DNA of 64,000 nt from UBA6623 sp965238125 (GTDB taxonomy: Bacteria; Acidobacteriota; Terriglobia; Bryobacterales; UBA6623), in contig OZ250179.1 of the NCBI GenBank assembly GCA_965238125.1, positions 930,001-994,000 of the forward strand. Reading direction: 5' to 3'. Below, one piece after another: positions 18,569 through 27,650 of this stretch. The first letter of the stretch is position 1, and every line of letters begins with the position of its first letter. A program made the translations under genes and the position numbers. The notes beneath the pieces were generated by a model. The model was not told the DNA's origin. It searched no databases and saw nothing but the letters and a program-made list of their open reading frames with translations.

Positions 18569-19765
18569 ATGAAGAAGAATAGCAAACAACAGACCGACAA
18601 GAACCAAACCGACAAACACCAAACCAAGAAAGCCGACAGCTCACAAGCGAAGACCCGCCAACTCACCCAGCTCGAACAACAGTTGGCGCAACAACGCATC
18701 CAGATGCAAAAAGACAACGAAATTTGCGCCGTCGCCGGCGTCGACATCGGCGACAAACGTTGCTTCGTACGGCTCACCGACCTCGCCGGCGAAAGCCTCG
18801 AGGAATGCCAAGTCCCCACCCGCCCGGAGGCCTTGGATCGCTGGTTCCGCCGTTGGCCGCGGCTGCGCATTGTGATCGAAACCGGCAGCCACAGCAACTG
18901 GATTCGCCGCCGCCTGGCCGCCCTCGCCCACGACGTGCTCGTCGCCGACGCGCGGCAATTGCGTTTAATCAGCCAATCCGACTCGAAAAACGACCGCAAC
19001 GACGCCTATTGGTTGGCCGAGCTGGGACGCACCAACCCGGCCCTGTTGAATCCCGTCGCGCCGCGCAAGCTCGAGACCGAACAACAACGCACGTTGTTGC
19101 GGGCGCGCGAGGCCGTGCTCGAGTGCCGCACGAAATTGAAAGGGAGTTTGCGCGGCATGGCGAAGTCGCACGGCATCCGCTTGGGCCGATGCGCCCAGAA
19201 CCAATGGGTCGAGCGCGTCCGGGAGGCCTGCCCCGAGGTGTTGCACGCGGCGTTGTTGGGGGTGGCGACACAAATCGAAAGCCTCGGCGCGACGATCCGC
19301 GAATATGACAAACAAATCGTCGCGTTGGGCAAGCAATACGCAGCGGTCGAGCGGCTGCGAACGATCGGAGGGGTGGGGCCGCTGACGGCGTTGACGTTCG
19401 TGTTGGCGCTCGACAACGACCCGGGCCGCGTGAAGCGTTCGCGGCAGGTCGGCGCGCTGGTGGGGCTGCGTCCCAAGCAACGCCAATCGGGCGAGCGGTC
19501 ACTGCGGCTGGGCGTGACGAAATCGGGAGATCCGCTGCTGCGGCGGACGTTGATTCAGTGCGCGCACTGGGTGCTGGGGCCGTTCGGGACCGACTCCACG
19601 CTCAGGCGCTGGGGTTTGGGTTTGGCGGCGCGCGGCGGAGGACATGCGAAGAAGCGGGCGGTGGTGGCGGTGGCGCGCAAGTTGGCGGTGCTGATGCATG
19701 TGTTGTGGGTGAAACAAGAAAACTACGATCCGCTGCACGGGCTGACGGAAACGGTTTCCCCATAA
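18569..19765 (+). CDS. IS110-family transposase (DEDD recombinase)
   Basis: It has 398 residues from ATG 18569, preceded by AAGGAGG at 18553-18559. An N-terminal, Gln/Lys-rich stretch of about 45 residues comes first. The RuvC-like DEDD domain follows: GVDIGDKRC (Asp), IVIETGSHS (Glu), and SKNDRNDAYW (the last two Asp). A helical middle leads to the Transposase_20 domain with IGGVGPLTAL and the catalytic serine area KQRQSGERS. The domains are complete and of normal length, so it is probably active. The long open frame upstream of 18569 is not part of the protein. Confidence 0.93.
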   Translation: MKKNSKQQTDKNQTDKHQTKKADSSQAKTRQLTQLEQQLAQQRIQMQKDNEICAVAGVDIGDKRCFVRLTDLAGESLEECQVPTRPEALDRWFRRWPRLRIVIETGSHSNWIRRRLAALAHDVLVADARQLRLISQSDSKNDRNDAYWLAELGRTNPALLNPVAPRKLETEQQRTLLRAREAVLECRTKLKGSLRGMAKSHGIRLGRCAQNQWVERVREACPEVLHAALLGVATQIESLGATIREYDKQIVALGKQYAAVERLRTIGGVGPLTALTFVLALDNDPGRVKRSRQVGALVGLRPKQRQSGERSLRLGVTKSGDPLLRRTLIQCAHWVLGPFGTDSTLRRWGLGLAARGGGHAKKRAVVAVARKLAVLMHVLWVKQENYDPLHGLTETVSP

Positions 19766-20342
19766 GGCAGGGACGATGAGGCGCAGTCGGCGGCAACGGT
19801 TTCGGATGAAGCAACGTGATGAGGACATCCGCGAGCCCCCTAACGGGGACTCGGCGGCAAGAAGATTCCTGTTGAAAGGAAGGGAGTAGGGGATTGGGCG
19901 GACGAAGCGAGGCTGCGGCGGAGAATCGAGATCGTGTCACGGTGACTGCGGGCTCTGGGCAGGCAGGCCGATTCTTTCGAGGATGGGTCGAAGCCGCAAC
20001 AGAGAGAGCAGCGCCGAAAGACCGGACCCCAACCAGCAGAGGTCAACAACGAGACCGATAACACTGCGAATGGAAGCCCGGTCCTCAACGCGCCGCAAGG
20101 CATGAGGACCCGGGCCGGATCCGACAAACCGACCAACGCCTCCCAACGACCGCCCTTGACAAGCGACCCACCTCTCATGGAAGCCCGGAGCGCAAGCGAC
20201 GGGTTACCGCCCGCACTCTGAAACCGCCTCGCCCGGAATCGTCGGGCAGTTCGGGCGGCCCGGCCTCTACCCGAACCGTAGTGCGCTTGGCCCGTCGCTT
20301 GCGCTCGGGGCTCTGATTCCGCACCGCGGGTTCCAGAAACGG
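19766..20342. other. Non-coding region with a REP-like inverted pair
   Basis: I find no supported gene in these 577 bases between the IS110 and tyrS. The first part is probably the right end of the IS. At 20187-20203 (GGAGCGCAAGCGACGGG) and 20291-20307 (CCCGTCGCTTGCGCTCG) there is an inverted pair with 16 of 17 matches, separated by about 87 bp; this is the look of a REP/BIME-type element. A long open frame across the region reads through low-complexity and repeat sequence. Confidence 0.45.
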
Positions 20343-21566
20343 TCAGATCGTGACCTTCGCCCATTTCTTGCCGACTTGCAGCGTCAGCTCCGCGTCGGCC
20401 GGGTTGAGTTCCAAGCTCATCTCGCGATGTTTCGCGCCGTTGATCGAAACCGCGCCCTCGCGCAGTTTGCGGTTGGCCTCGCCGCCTGATTGGCATAGTC
20501 CGATTTCGCGCAGCAACTTGTCGACGCGAATTGTTTCACCGTCCCGCAACGCCTCGGGCAGAGCGAATACGGGCATGTCGGCGGGCGCTTGCCCTTGTTG
20601 CACGACCTTGTGAAAAGCCTCCGCGCCGCGCTCGGCCTCGGCGGCGGAATGAAAGTCGGTCACGATCGAGGCGGCCAGATCCATCTTGGCCTGCATCGGG
20701 TGCAGCTCGCCCTTTTCGATCTTGACCCGCAGGGCGCGAATGTCGGCCAAACTGGTGTCGGTGAGCAATTCGTAGTAGCGGTACATCAACTCGTCACTGA
20801 TTTGCATCACCTTGCGGTACATCACGTTCGGCGGTTCGGTGATCCCGATGTAGTTGTCGAGCGACTTCGACATTTTCTGAACGCCGTCGAGGCCTTCGAG
20901 CAGCGGTAGAGTCGCCACGATCTGCGGCGGCTGTCCGAAGTCTCTTTGAATCTCGCGCCCGACAAGCAAGTTGAACTTCTGATCCGTACCGCCCATTTCG
21001 ACGTCCGCCTTGAGGACCACCGAATCGTAAGCCTGCGTCAGCGGATAGAGAAATTCGTGAATTGAGATTGGATGCCCGCCCTTGAAGCGTCTGCTGAAAT
21101 CGTCCCGCTCCAAGATGCGCGCCACCGTGTAGTGAGAGCAGAGCCGAATCAGATCTTCGAAGCCCAGCTTCATCAGCCATTCGCTATTGAAGCGGATCTC
21201 CGTCTTTTCCGGGTCGAGAACCTTGAAGACCTGCTGCTTGTAGGTCTTGGCATTGGCCGCGATCTGCTCCCGGGTCATCCTCGGGCGCGTGGCGTTACGT
21301 CCGCTGGGGTCACCGATCAAGCTCGTGCCGTCGCCGATCATGAAGATGACCGTGTGGCCGAGGTCCTGGAAGTGTTTCATCTTCCGCAGGATGACGGTGT
21401 GGCCTACGTGGATGTCAGGGGCGGTGGGGTCGAAACCGACTTTCACACGCAGAGGTCGTCCTTGCTTTTCCGCGTCGATCAGCCGCTGCCGCAAATCTTC
21501 CTCGCGGATGACCTCGGCCGTCCCCTTTGTGAGGTATTCGAGTTGTTCGTCGAGCGTGAAATTCAT
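20343..21566 (-). CDS. tyrS: Tyrosyl-tRNA synthetase (TyrZ type)
   Basis: It charges tRNA-Tyr with tyrosine in the cytoplasm. The 407 residues from ATG 21566 contain the class I signature in the form PDIHVGHTV, the substrate-contact GTDQKFN, the second signature KMSKS (in QKMSKSLDNY) and a C-terminal S4 RNA-binding domain (RVDKLLREIGLCQSGGEANR). KMSKS rather than KFGKT points to the TyrZ branch. The gene follows purM and purN on the same strand, separated from purN by two hairpin repeats. An upstream in-frame start at 21611 lies in the repeat and is unlikely. Confidence 0.96.
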   Translation of the reverse strand: MNFTLDEQLEYLTKGTAEVIREEDLRQRLIDAEKQGRPLRVKVGFDPTAPDIHVGHTVILRKMKHFQDLGHTVIFMIGDGTSLIGDPSGRNATRPRMTREQIAANAKTYKQQVFKVLDPEKTEIRFNSEWLMKLGFEDLIRLCSHYTVARILERDDFSRRFKGGHPISIHEFLYPLTQAYDSVVLKADVEMGGTDQKFNLLVGREIQRDFGQPPQIVATLPLLEGLDGVQKMSKSLDNYIGITEPPNVMYRKVMQISDELMYRYYELLTDTSLADIRALRVKIEKGELHPMQAKMDLAASIVTDFHSAAEAERGAEAFHKVVQQGQAPADMPVFALPEALRDGETIRVDKLLREIGLCQSGGEANRKLREGAVSINGAKHREMSLELNPADAELTLQVGKKWAKVTI

Positions 21567-21606
21567 GGGGCAGAACCGGACCAATCGGTGTGTTGCGATC
21601 ACTCCC

Positions 21607-21661
21607 GACAAGCAAGAGTGCTTGTCGAAACTGTTGTCCGGGACAAGCCAGAGTGCTTGTC
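21607..21661. repeat. Tandem pair of perfect hairpins between purN and tyrS
   Basis: There are two copies of a 20-bp palindrome: GACAAGC-AAGAGT-GCTTGTC (21607-21626) and GACAAGC-CAGAGT-GCTTGTC (21642-21661), 15 bp apart. Each has a perfect 7-bp stem and a 6-base loop, and the second touches the purN stop codon. There is no T run, so neither is a typical terminator; they look like a short interspersed palindromic repeat that may stabilise or attenuate the purN-tyrS transcript. Confidence 0.75.
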
Positions 21662-21662
21662 G

Positions 21663-22265
21663 CTACCGAACACGGATCACTCGTCGGCCCTCGACGCGAA
21701 ATTTACCACTCAGTACCAGGTTAATCGCTTCGGTGTAAATGCGGTGCTCCTCGGTGAGAATGTTCGTCGAGAGGGTGTCTTCGGTGTCGTCGTCGAGGAC
21801 CGGCACGGCGGCCTGGATCAGGATCGGTCCGGCGTCGAGATGTTCGTCGACGAAATGCACCGAGCACCCGGAAAACTTCACGCCGTGTTCGAGCGCCTGA
21901 TGCTGCGCCTCGAGCCCGGGAAACGACGGCAGCAGCGAGGGATGAATGTTCAAGATGCGGTTCGGAAACGCGCTGACAAAGTAAGCGCTCAGCAAGCGCA
22001 TGAAGCCGGCCAAGCAAACCAAGTCGACTTGCTTTTCCTTGAGCAGCGCGACCACTCGGCGGTCGTACTCTTCGCGTTCCAGGCCCTTCGAAGGGATGCA
22101 CACGGCCTCGATGCCCCGTTCGCGGGCGCGTTCGAGTCCTCGCGCCGTGGGCTTGTTGCTAATTACAACCGCGATTTCGGCGGGTATCTTCCCGGCCGCG
22201 ACGTTATCGGCGATCGCCTCGAAGTTCGATCCCCGCCCCGAAAGCAAAACCCCCAGCTTCTTCAT
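21663..22265 (-). CDS. purN: Phosphoribosylglycinamide formyltransferase
   Basis: It transfers a formyl group from 10-formyl-tetrahydrofolate to GAR, the third step of purine synthesis. The 200 residues show the N-terminal GVLLSGRGSNFEAI nucleotide-site loop, the catalytic Asn/His in LNIHPSLLPSF, and DAGPILIQAAVPV with the catalytic Asp. The length is typical. The start overlaps the purM stop by 4 bp (ATGA), so the two are translationally coupled and form a purMN unit with tyrS downstream. Confidence 0.96.
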   Translation of the reverse strand: MKKLGVLLSGRGSNFEAIADNVAAGKIPAEIAVVISNKPTARGLERARERGIEAVCIPSKGLEREEYDRRVVALLKEKQVDLVCLAGFMRLLSAYFVSAFPNRILNIHPSLLPSFPGLEAQHQALEHGVKFSGCSVHFVDEHLDAGPILIQAAVPVLDDDTEDTLSTNILTEEHRIYTEAINLVLSGKFRVEGRRVIRVR

Positions 22266-23299
22266 TCGTAACGTACCCTTCGACGGCCTTTCGCGACCGA
22301 GCCGACCAGGTAAGCCGGTTCGTTGATTGCGGCCAGCAAATCCAGGGCGCGCTTGCGGCGACGGCCCGGCACCGCGACGATCATTCCCAAGCCCATGTTG
22401 AACGTCCTGAGCATTTCGTCGGACGGAACGTTGCCGATTTCAGCGAGAAGTTCGAAAACCGGCAAGACCGGCCACGACCCGAGTTCGATGCGGGCGCATA
22501 GGCCTTTCGGCAGCATGCGAGGCGTATTGTCGGTGATGCCGCCGCCGGTGATATGAGCGGCGCCGCGCAGCAGCTTTGCCTCCATTAACGCGCCGAGCGG
22601 CGCGAGATAGCTGCGGTGCACCTTGAGCAGCTCGGCTCCGGCGGTGGTTCCGAGCGCCGCGACCTTGGTCCCGGGCGTGAAGCCGGCGGTCTTGAAAAAC
22701 AGCTTTCGCGCCAACGAGTAGCCGTTCGTATGGAGCCCGGTCGAGGGCAGCCCGATCAGCGCGTCGCCCTCGCGAATCTTCGTCCCGTCGAGTACGCGGG
22801 CTCTCTCGGCCGCGCCGACGATGAACCCGGCCAAGTCGTATTCCCCGGCGGCGTACATGTCGGGCATTTCCGCGGTTTCGCCGCCGATCAGCGCGCAGCT
22901 GTTTTCGCGGCACGCCGTACTCAGCCCCTTGACGACGGCCGCCGCCACGCTGCTATCGAGTTTCCCGGTGGCGAAATAATCGAGGAAAAACAGCGGTCGC
23001 GCTCCCTGCACGGCGATGTCATTGACACAGTGATTGACCAGATCTTGCCCGACCGTGTCGTGCATGCCCGTCGCGAAGGCGACTTTCAACTTCGTCCCCA
23101 CCCCGTCGGCCGAGCTGATCAGCACTGGCTTCTTGAATTCCACCGGCAGCGCGTAGGAGGCTCCGAACGACCCGATGCCGGCGAGAACGTTGGCGTTGAA
23201 CGTCCCTCGAACCAGGCGTTTGATCTTCGCCGTCGTGCGGTCGGCCTCCTCGAAGCTGACGCCCGCGTCGGCATAACGGATAGAGGGAGCTCTAGGCAT
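22262..23299 (-). CDS. purM: Phosphoribosylformylglycinamidine cyclo-ligase
   Basis: AIR synthetase closes the imidazole ring using ATP, step five of purine synthesis. The 345 residues begin with the usual YADAGVSFEEADR and contain SSADGVGTKLKVA, NDIAVQGARPLFFLDY, the GGETAEMP signature and GLPSTGLHTNGYSLAR; the C-terminal domain has GGGITDNTPR and GMGMI-like NMGLGMIV. The length is normal. It is the first gene of the purM-purN-(tyrS) strand and is divergent from the DUF1501 gene across a 229-bp gap. Confidence 0.96.
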   Translation of the reverse strand: MPRAPSIRYADAGVSFEEADRTTAKIKRLVRGTFNANVLAGIGSFGASYALPVEFKKPVLISSADGVGTKLKVAFATGMHDTVGQDLVNHCVNDIAVQGARPLFFLDYFATGKLDSSVAAAVVKGLSTACRENSCALIGGETAEMPDMYAAGEYDLAGFIVGAAERARVLDGTKIREGDALIGLPSTGLHTNGYSLARKLFFKTAGFTPGTKVAALGTTAGAELLKVHRSYLAPLGALMEAKLLRGAAHITGGGITDNTPRMLPKGLCARIELGSWPVLPVFELLAEIGNVPSDEMLRTFNMGLGMIVAVPGRRRKRALDLLAAINEPAYLVGSVAKGRRRVRYE

Positions 23300-23449
23300 G
23301 GACGACCATTATCCCCTACTCGGCCGGATCATGCGTCCGTGGCGGTGGCGACAAAGCCGTGGGCCCACCAGGGTGTCTAGAGCTCGGGTCGCCAGGCATC
23401 TCCTCCGGAGCAATACAACCCAAAAAACTTCCACAAAATCCATACTTTC

Positions 23450-23481
23450 CAGGCTTGCCGCGGTCGATACTTGCGTATAAT
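23450..23481 (+). promoter_or_regulatory. Candidate promoter of the DUF1501 gene
   Basis: A consensus -10 hexamer TATAAT lies at 23476-23481, about 48 bp before the start codon. The best -35 match (TTGCCG, 23455-23460) is 15 bp upstream, slightly closer than ideal. It faces the DUF1501 gene, which has a strong ribosome site. Confidence 0.5.
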
Positions 23482-23528
23482 AGGATTGGGTGCCGGTGTG
23501 CCCGCTATGTATGTAGGAGGGCTTGGTT

Positions 23529-24980
23529 ATGTTACGGATTCCCGGCCGCTTGACGGCAACATGTGAAGGCGTATCCCGCCGCGATTTTCTTCAGGTCGGC
23601 TCGCTCGGGCTGATGGGGATGCAGTTGTCCCAGGTGCTGGCAATGCAGGATGCCGCGAAGGCCGCGGCGCCGCGTTTTGCCGGCGCGCAGGGTTTCGGCG
23701 CGGCGAAGTCGGTGATCGTGCTGTTCTTGCAGGGCGGTCCCAGCCACATCGATATTTGGGACCCCAAGCCCGATGCTCCCTCGAACGTGCGCGGCGAATT
23801 CAAGCCGATCAAAACCAAAGTCCCCGGTATCGAGCTCAGTGAGACGATGCCGAAGCTGGCGCAGTCGATCGACAAGGCGACGCTGATTCGCTCGATGAGC
23901 TACACGCCGGCCGGGCTGTTCAACCACACGGCGGCGATCTACCAAATGTTGACCGGCTACGCGCCCGATAAGGTCTCGCCCTCGGGTCAGCTCGAGCCGC
24001 CCTCGCCCATCGATTTCCCGACCGCGGGGAGTTGGGTCAGCAAATTCCTGCCGCCCACCGAGCCGGTTCTGCCCTTCGTCGAAATGCCCAGGCCTCTCCA
24101 GGAATCGAACGTCATCGGCAAAGGCGGCGCGGCCGGCTTCATCGGCAAGGAATACGACCCCTACCGCCTCTATCAAGACCCCGCCAAGCGGATCAAGCTC
24201 GACGACTTGTCCTTGCGCAAGGAGACTCCCAAGGAGCGGCTGCAAGACCGCTTCGAGTTACTCAAGGGTATCAACGGTTCGATGAAGGACCTCGAAAAGG
24301 CCGTCGACTCCTACGCCCTCGACAAATATTACGAGAAGGCGTTCGACCTGGTGCTGTCGGGCAAGGCGCGCGATGCGTTCGACCTCGAAAAAGAATCGTC
24401 GGCGATGCGCGACCGCTACGGCCGCTTCACCTTCGGGCAAGGCGCTTTGATGGCTCGCCGCTTGATTGAGGCCGGTACGCGCTTTGTGCAGCTTAACTGG
24501 CCCTCGGTCGCCAACGGCAACCCGGAAACGACGGCCTGGGACACCCACGCTTCCAATTTCGGCCCGCTCAAGGATCTGCATTGTCCCAAGCTCGACCAAG
24601 CGTTGTCGGCGCTGCTCGAAGACATGACGGATCGCGGCTTGCTCGATGAGACGCTCGTCGTCGCGGTTGGTGAATTCGGGCGCTCGCCGCGGCTGGGCGT
24701 CAGCACTTCGGGGAACACGAATTCGCCCGACGGCCGCGACCACTGGCCGTATTGCTACACGTCGCTCATAGCCGGCGCGGGCATTCCCGGCGGACGCCTC
24801 TACGGTGAATCCGACGACACCGCTTCCTCCCCGAAGGAAAAGCCGGTGCACCCCAACGATCTGCTCGCGACGGTGTACTACGCGCTCGGGATCGACCCGA
24901 CTCAAGAGATTCACAATCACCTCGACCAGCCCCGTACTTTGGTCAAGGGACAGCCGCTGGCCGATCTGTGGGTCGGTTGA
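23529..24980 (+). CDS. DUF1501 family exported protein
   Basis: This 483-residue protein starts at ATG 23529, behind AGGAGG (8 nt spacing). A twin-arginine signal (SRRDFLQVGSLGLMG) ends near residue 40, so a folded export by Tat is likely. The body is the alkaline-phosphatase-fold DUF1501 domain: VIVLFLQGGPSHIDIWDPKP, PKLAQSIDKATLIRSM, TAWDTHASNF, and VVAVGEFGRSPR with GRDHWPYC. These proteins are usually encoded beside a DUF1549/DUF1553 cytochrome protein in Planctomycetes and Acidobacteria; here the nearest one is 21 kb away at 46233. The substrate is unknown; hydrolysis or release of sulfate/phosphate from surface polymers has been proposed. Confidence 0.93.
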   Translation: MLRIPGRLTATCEGVSRRDFLQVGSLGLMGMQLSQVLAMQDAAKAAAPRFAGAQGFGAAKSVIVLFLQGGPSHIDIWDPKPDAPSNVRGEFKPIKTKVPGIELSETMPKLAQSIDKATLIRSMSYTPAGLFNHTAAIYQMLTGYAPDKVSPSGQLEPPSPIDFPTAGSWVSKFLPPTEPVLPFVEMPRPLQESNVIGKGGAAGFIGKEYDPYRLYQDPAKRIKLDDLSLRKETPKERLQDRFELLKGINGSMKDLEKAVDSYALDKYYEKAFDLVLSGKARDAFDLEKESSAMRDRYGRFTFGQGALMARRLIEAGTRFVQLNWPSVANGNPETTAWDTHASNFGPLKDLHCPKLDQALSALLEDMTDRGLLDETLVVAVGEFGRSPRLGVSTSGNTNSPDGRDHWPYCYTSLIAGAGIPGGRLYGESDDTASSPKEKPVHPNDLLATVYYALGIDPTQEIHNHLDQPRTLVKGQPLADLWVG

Positions 24981-25024
24981 TCGGCGTAGATGGAATAGAT
25001 TGCAACGACCGCAACTTTCAACAG

Positions 25025-25054
25025 CGCCCGTGGCACCGTGCCGCGGGCGTTTTT
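25025..25054 (+). terminator. Rho-independent terminator after the DUF1501 gene
   Basis: A 12-bp stem (CGCCCGTGGCAC / GTGCCGCGGGCG, one G-T pair) with a one-base nominal loop, followed by TTTTT at 25050-25054. It lies 45 bp after the stop codon of the DUF1501 gene and faces the right way. Confidence 0.8.
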
Positions 25055-25146
25055 CGTTGGGGCAGGCGGAGAAGTCATGAGGGCGTTGCGGTCCGACGCA
25101 GTGTAAGCAGGTGTCGGCCATCCCCCTGACATGAAAGAATAGAAGC

Positions 25147-25353
25147 GTGAAGAGGCCGTTTGCAGCGACTGTATGGCGGGAAGGCGATTGGTACGTGTCT
25201 CAATGTCTCGAAGTCGACGTTGCCAGTCAGGGGGCGACGGAAGATGAAGCGTTGGACAACCTCAAGGAAGCGCCGGCCTTGCACCTTGAACCCCCGCAAG
25301 CGACCCGTCCTCCCAAGGTGCGCGTCATCGAGGTGGAGGTTGGGGCGGCTTAA
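25147..25353 (+). CDS. hicB: HicB-like antitoxin
   Basis: It encodes 68 residues from GTG 25147. The pattern VWREGDWYVSQCLEVDVASQG, then EDEALDNLKEA and the end IEVEVG, is that of the short HicB/UPF0150 antitoxin with a partial RNase-H-like fold. In the family HicB binds and neutralises the mRNA interferase HicA and represses the operon. The hicA frame overlaps its end but is broken, so this looks like an antitoxin surviving without its toxin. A ribosome site is weak. The order here is B before A, as in several known loci. Confidence 0.75.
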   Translation: MKRPFAATVWREGDWYVSQCLEVDVASQGATEDEALDNLKEAPALHLEPPQATRPPKVRVIEVEVGAA

Positions 25354-25555
25354 GCCGCTGCCTTTCCGCGAGGTGAAGCGGCGGTTAGAAGCCGCTGGTT
25401 TCTCGGAGGTCAGTCAGAGGGCAGCCACGTGAAGTTTGCTCGCATGACGGGCGGCGTGATACCGCAATCGTCCCCAAGAAAAGTGAGATCCCGGTGGGCC
25501 ACGTCAGGGGCCTCGGTAGCGAGGAGATTCCGGGCCTATTTTCGGAAGAGAGGCT
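25340..25555 (+). pseudogene. hicA: Decayed HicA mRNA-interferase toxin
   Basis: It would start at TTG 25340, behind GGAGG inside the end of hicB. The first frame reads KPLPFREVKRRLEAAGFSEVSQR, the N-terminus of HicA; a frameshift near 25418 leads to SHVKFARMTGG, which contains the usual catalytic histidine of the family, and another near 25470 to IVPKKSEIPVGHVRG. Three frames are thus needed to rebuild one 70-residue toxin, which must be inactive. Confidence 0.65.
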
Positions 25556-27650
25556 TACTCCGCCAACGCGAACACAAACACCGTCGGGGCCCCGCCGTTT
25601 TCATCGATCCAGAAGGGTGACGGCCGGCCGGAAACGGCCCCGACGTATTGCTTCCCCTCCAGCGCGTAGGTCACGATGCCGCCGCCGAGCGGTCCGCCGG
25701 TGTTGAAGCGGTAGAGAACGTCGCCGGAGCCAGCGTCGAGGACGAGGAAGTCGCCCGTCAGCTCAGCGGTAAAGACGACGTTCCCCGACGTGGTCGTCAC
25801 CGCGGCCAGCATGGGCTTCGGCGAGCGGTATTTCCAGGCGACCTCTCCGGTAGATGCATCGAGCGCGGTTAGCCAACCTTGCGACTGCTTGTCTTGGGTG
25901 ACCTTGCCGCCCATGTAGAGCCTGCCAGGAAGGTAGCGAGCCTGCTCGGCGGCCTGGAGAAGGTCCCGCACCAGTCGATGGCATTGACGTAGAGCCGGTT
26001 GGTTCCCGGGTTGAAAGCCGGACCGTTCCAGGCCACGCCCCCCTGAACGCCCGGACAAGCGTGAATCTTTTCGTGAGTGTTGACCGGCTTGTCCTCGTTC
26101 TTGAGGGTGGTCACGGCCGCCTCCCAAACTACCTCGTGGGAGTTGCGGTCGATCGGCCGCAGCACTCCTTCCTTGCCGACGGTCGTAACGAGGCTGCTCT
26201 TGCGACCCTCGATCGATGTCTCGAGAAGCGGGCTGACCTGGGTCAGATCCCAGTCGTGGGAGTCGTTCGGAACAAACTGCTGATACCAACGCAGCTCCCC
26301 CGAGCGAATATCGAGAGCGATGATCGAGTTGGTGTACAGATTCGCGCCCGGCCGCAGATGAGCGGGCAAGTCGGGAGCCGGGTTTGTGACCGCGACGTAA
26401 AGCTCACCGTCTTCCGGATCGAAGGACATGGCCGTCCAGATCCCTCCCCCGCCCACTTTGAGGCCTTCGGCGTGCCCCCAGTTTTCCGATCCCGGTTCGT
26501 CCGCCCCCGGAACCGTCTTGAACCGCCACACGGGCGACCCGTCCGACAGCCGAAAGGCGCCGACCCAGCCCGAGATGCCGTTTTCACTGCCCGCCGGCCC
26601 GATGACGATGAGGTCCTCATAGATCAACGGCGGCATGGTGAAGGTCTCGCCCAACGCCGGATTCGCGACTCGCCGCGCCCAGATCAACTTTCCGGTCTTT
26701 GCGTGGAGCGCCAGAAGGTACCCGTCCGAGGTCCCCCGGATTACGCGCCCGTCCTTGATCGCCACACCCCTGTTGTTGAGCCAGACTTCGCGGTCGCGTG
26801 GTTCCCACGTATAGCGCCACTTGGGCCGGCAGTTCGCGGCATCGATCGCAACCGTGTTGCGGGCCGTGGTGACGAACATCCTGCCGTCATAGACAATGGG
26901 CCCGCTTTGGAAGTTGGCGATCTCACCGAGCTGAAACGCGCAAACGACCTGGAGCTTGGCGGCGTTTTCGGTGTTGATTTGGTCCAGCTCGACAAACCGC
27001 GATCCGGCGTAGTCGTGCGTGTGGTAGAGCCAGTCTCGAGTTGAGCGCGCGGCGTCGTTAAGTTCCGCCTGGCTGGGCCCGGCGTGGGGGGAAACCGGCC
27101 CGGCATCACCCTTGATAAACAGCGGAACGGGCTCGGCCTCCGTGCTTGCTTCCCGCACTCTTACTTCCTTGAGTCGCGGGGACTCCGCGAGAAGTGTCGT
27201 CGGGCCGGCCGGGTGTCCGTTCCGCTCCAGGATGTAAGACAAGACCGCGACATACTCATCGTCCGCCAGCGACCCGACGGCGCCCGCGGGCATGGTCGTC
27301 CTGATGACAAACAGCAGGTCGGCCGCGGTGAGGACGGAGCCCCCCCAATCTCCGATAAGATCGGGAATTCTTCGGTTCTTGACGAAATCGGGGCCGGCCA
27401 GCGGCGGGGCCGTTCCGCCCCCGCTCAGGTCGGCGGCATGACAGCTTGTGCAGGCCGCGGAGTAAACCTCCTTGCCTCGAGCGGCCTGCGCGGCGGTGTA
27501 GATCCCTTTGGCGGATTGCGGCGTCGCGGCGAGGAGAAGCCCCGGCGTGAGAAGCGATGCCGCGGCAAGTCGTGCCCGGGCTCGGCATCGCGACCCAGTA
27601 CGGAGGTAGCTGAACTCCGCTCCGTTGGTGGCTACAGCTCCAATTGACAT
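25555..27650 (-). CDS. PQQ-dependent dehydrogenase with N-terminal cytochrome c (frameshifted)
   Basis: ATG 27650 follows GGGAG at proper spacing. A basic, hydrophobic export signal ends near residue 45. Residues about 50-140 are a cytochrome c domain with CTSCH. From about residue 185 it is an eight-bladed quinoprotein alcohol-dehydrogenase propeller (LYHTHDYAGSRF, WTWxx-like blade repeats, NDSHDWDLTQVSPL, GGVAWNGPAFNPGTNRLYV). Near 25957 the frame changes, after DWCGTF; the next frame continues QAAEQARYLPGRLYMGG to a stop at 25555, exactly as expected if one A were missing. It would oxidise an alcohol or sugar in the periplasm and pass electrons to its own heme. It is a recent pseudogene or a sequence error. 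Confidence 0.85.

Larger units (their letters stand above)
18420..19840 (+). mobile_element. IS110-family insertion element (ends not fixed)
   Basis: A complete IS110-type transposase gene is flanked by non-coding sequence on both sides, roughly 18420-18568 and 19766-19840. Members of this family have no terminal inverted repeats and make no clear duplications, so I cannot place the exact ends by eye. The element sits just after the exported-protein gene at 18417 without an obvious disruption. Confidence 0.6.

Noticed and set aside
26061..27044. 327-codon plus-strand frame
   Set aside because: Shadow of the PQQ dehydrogenase.
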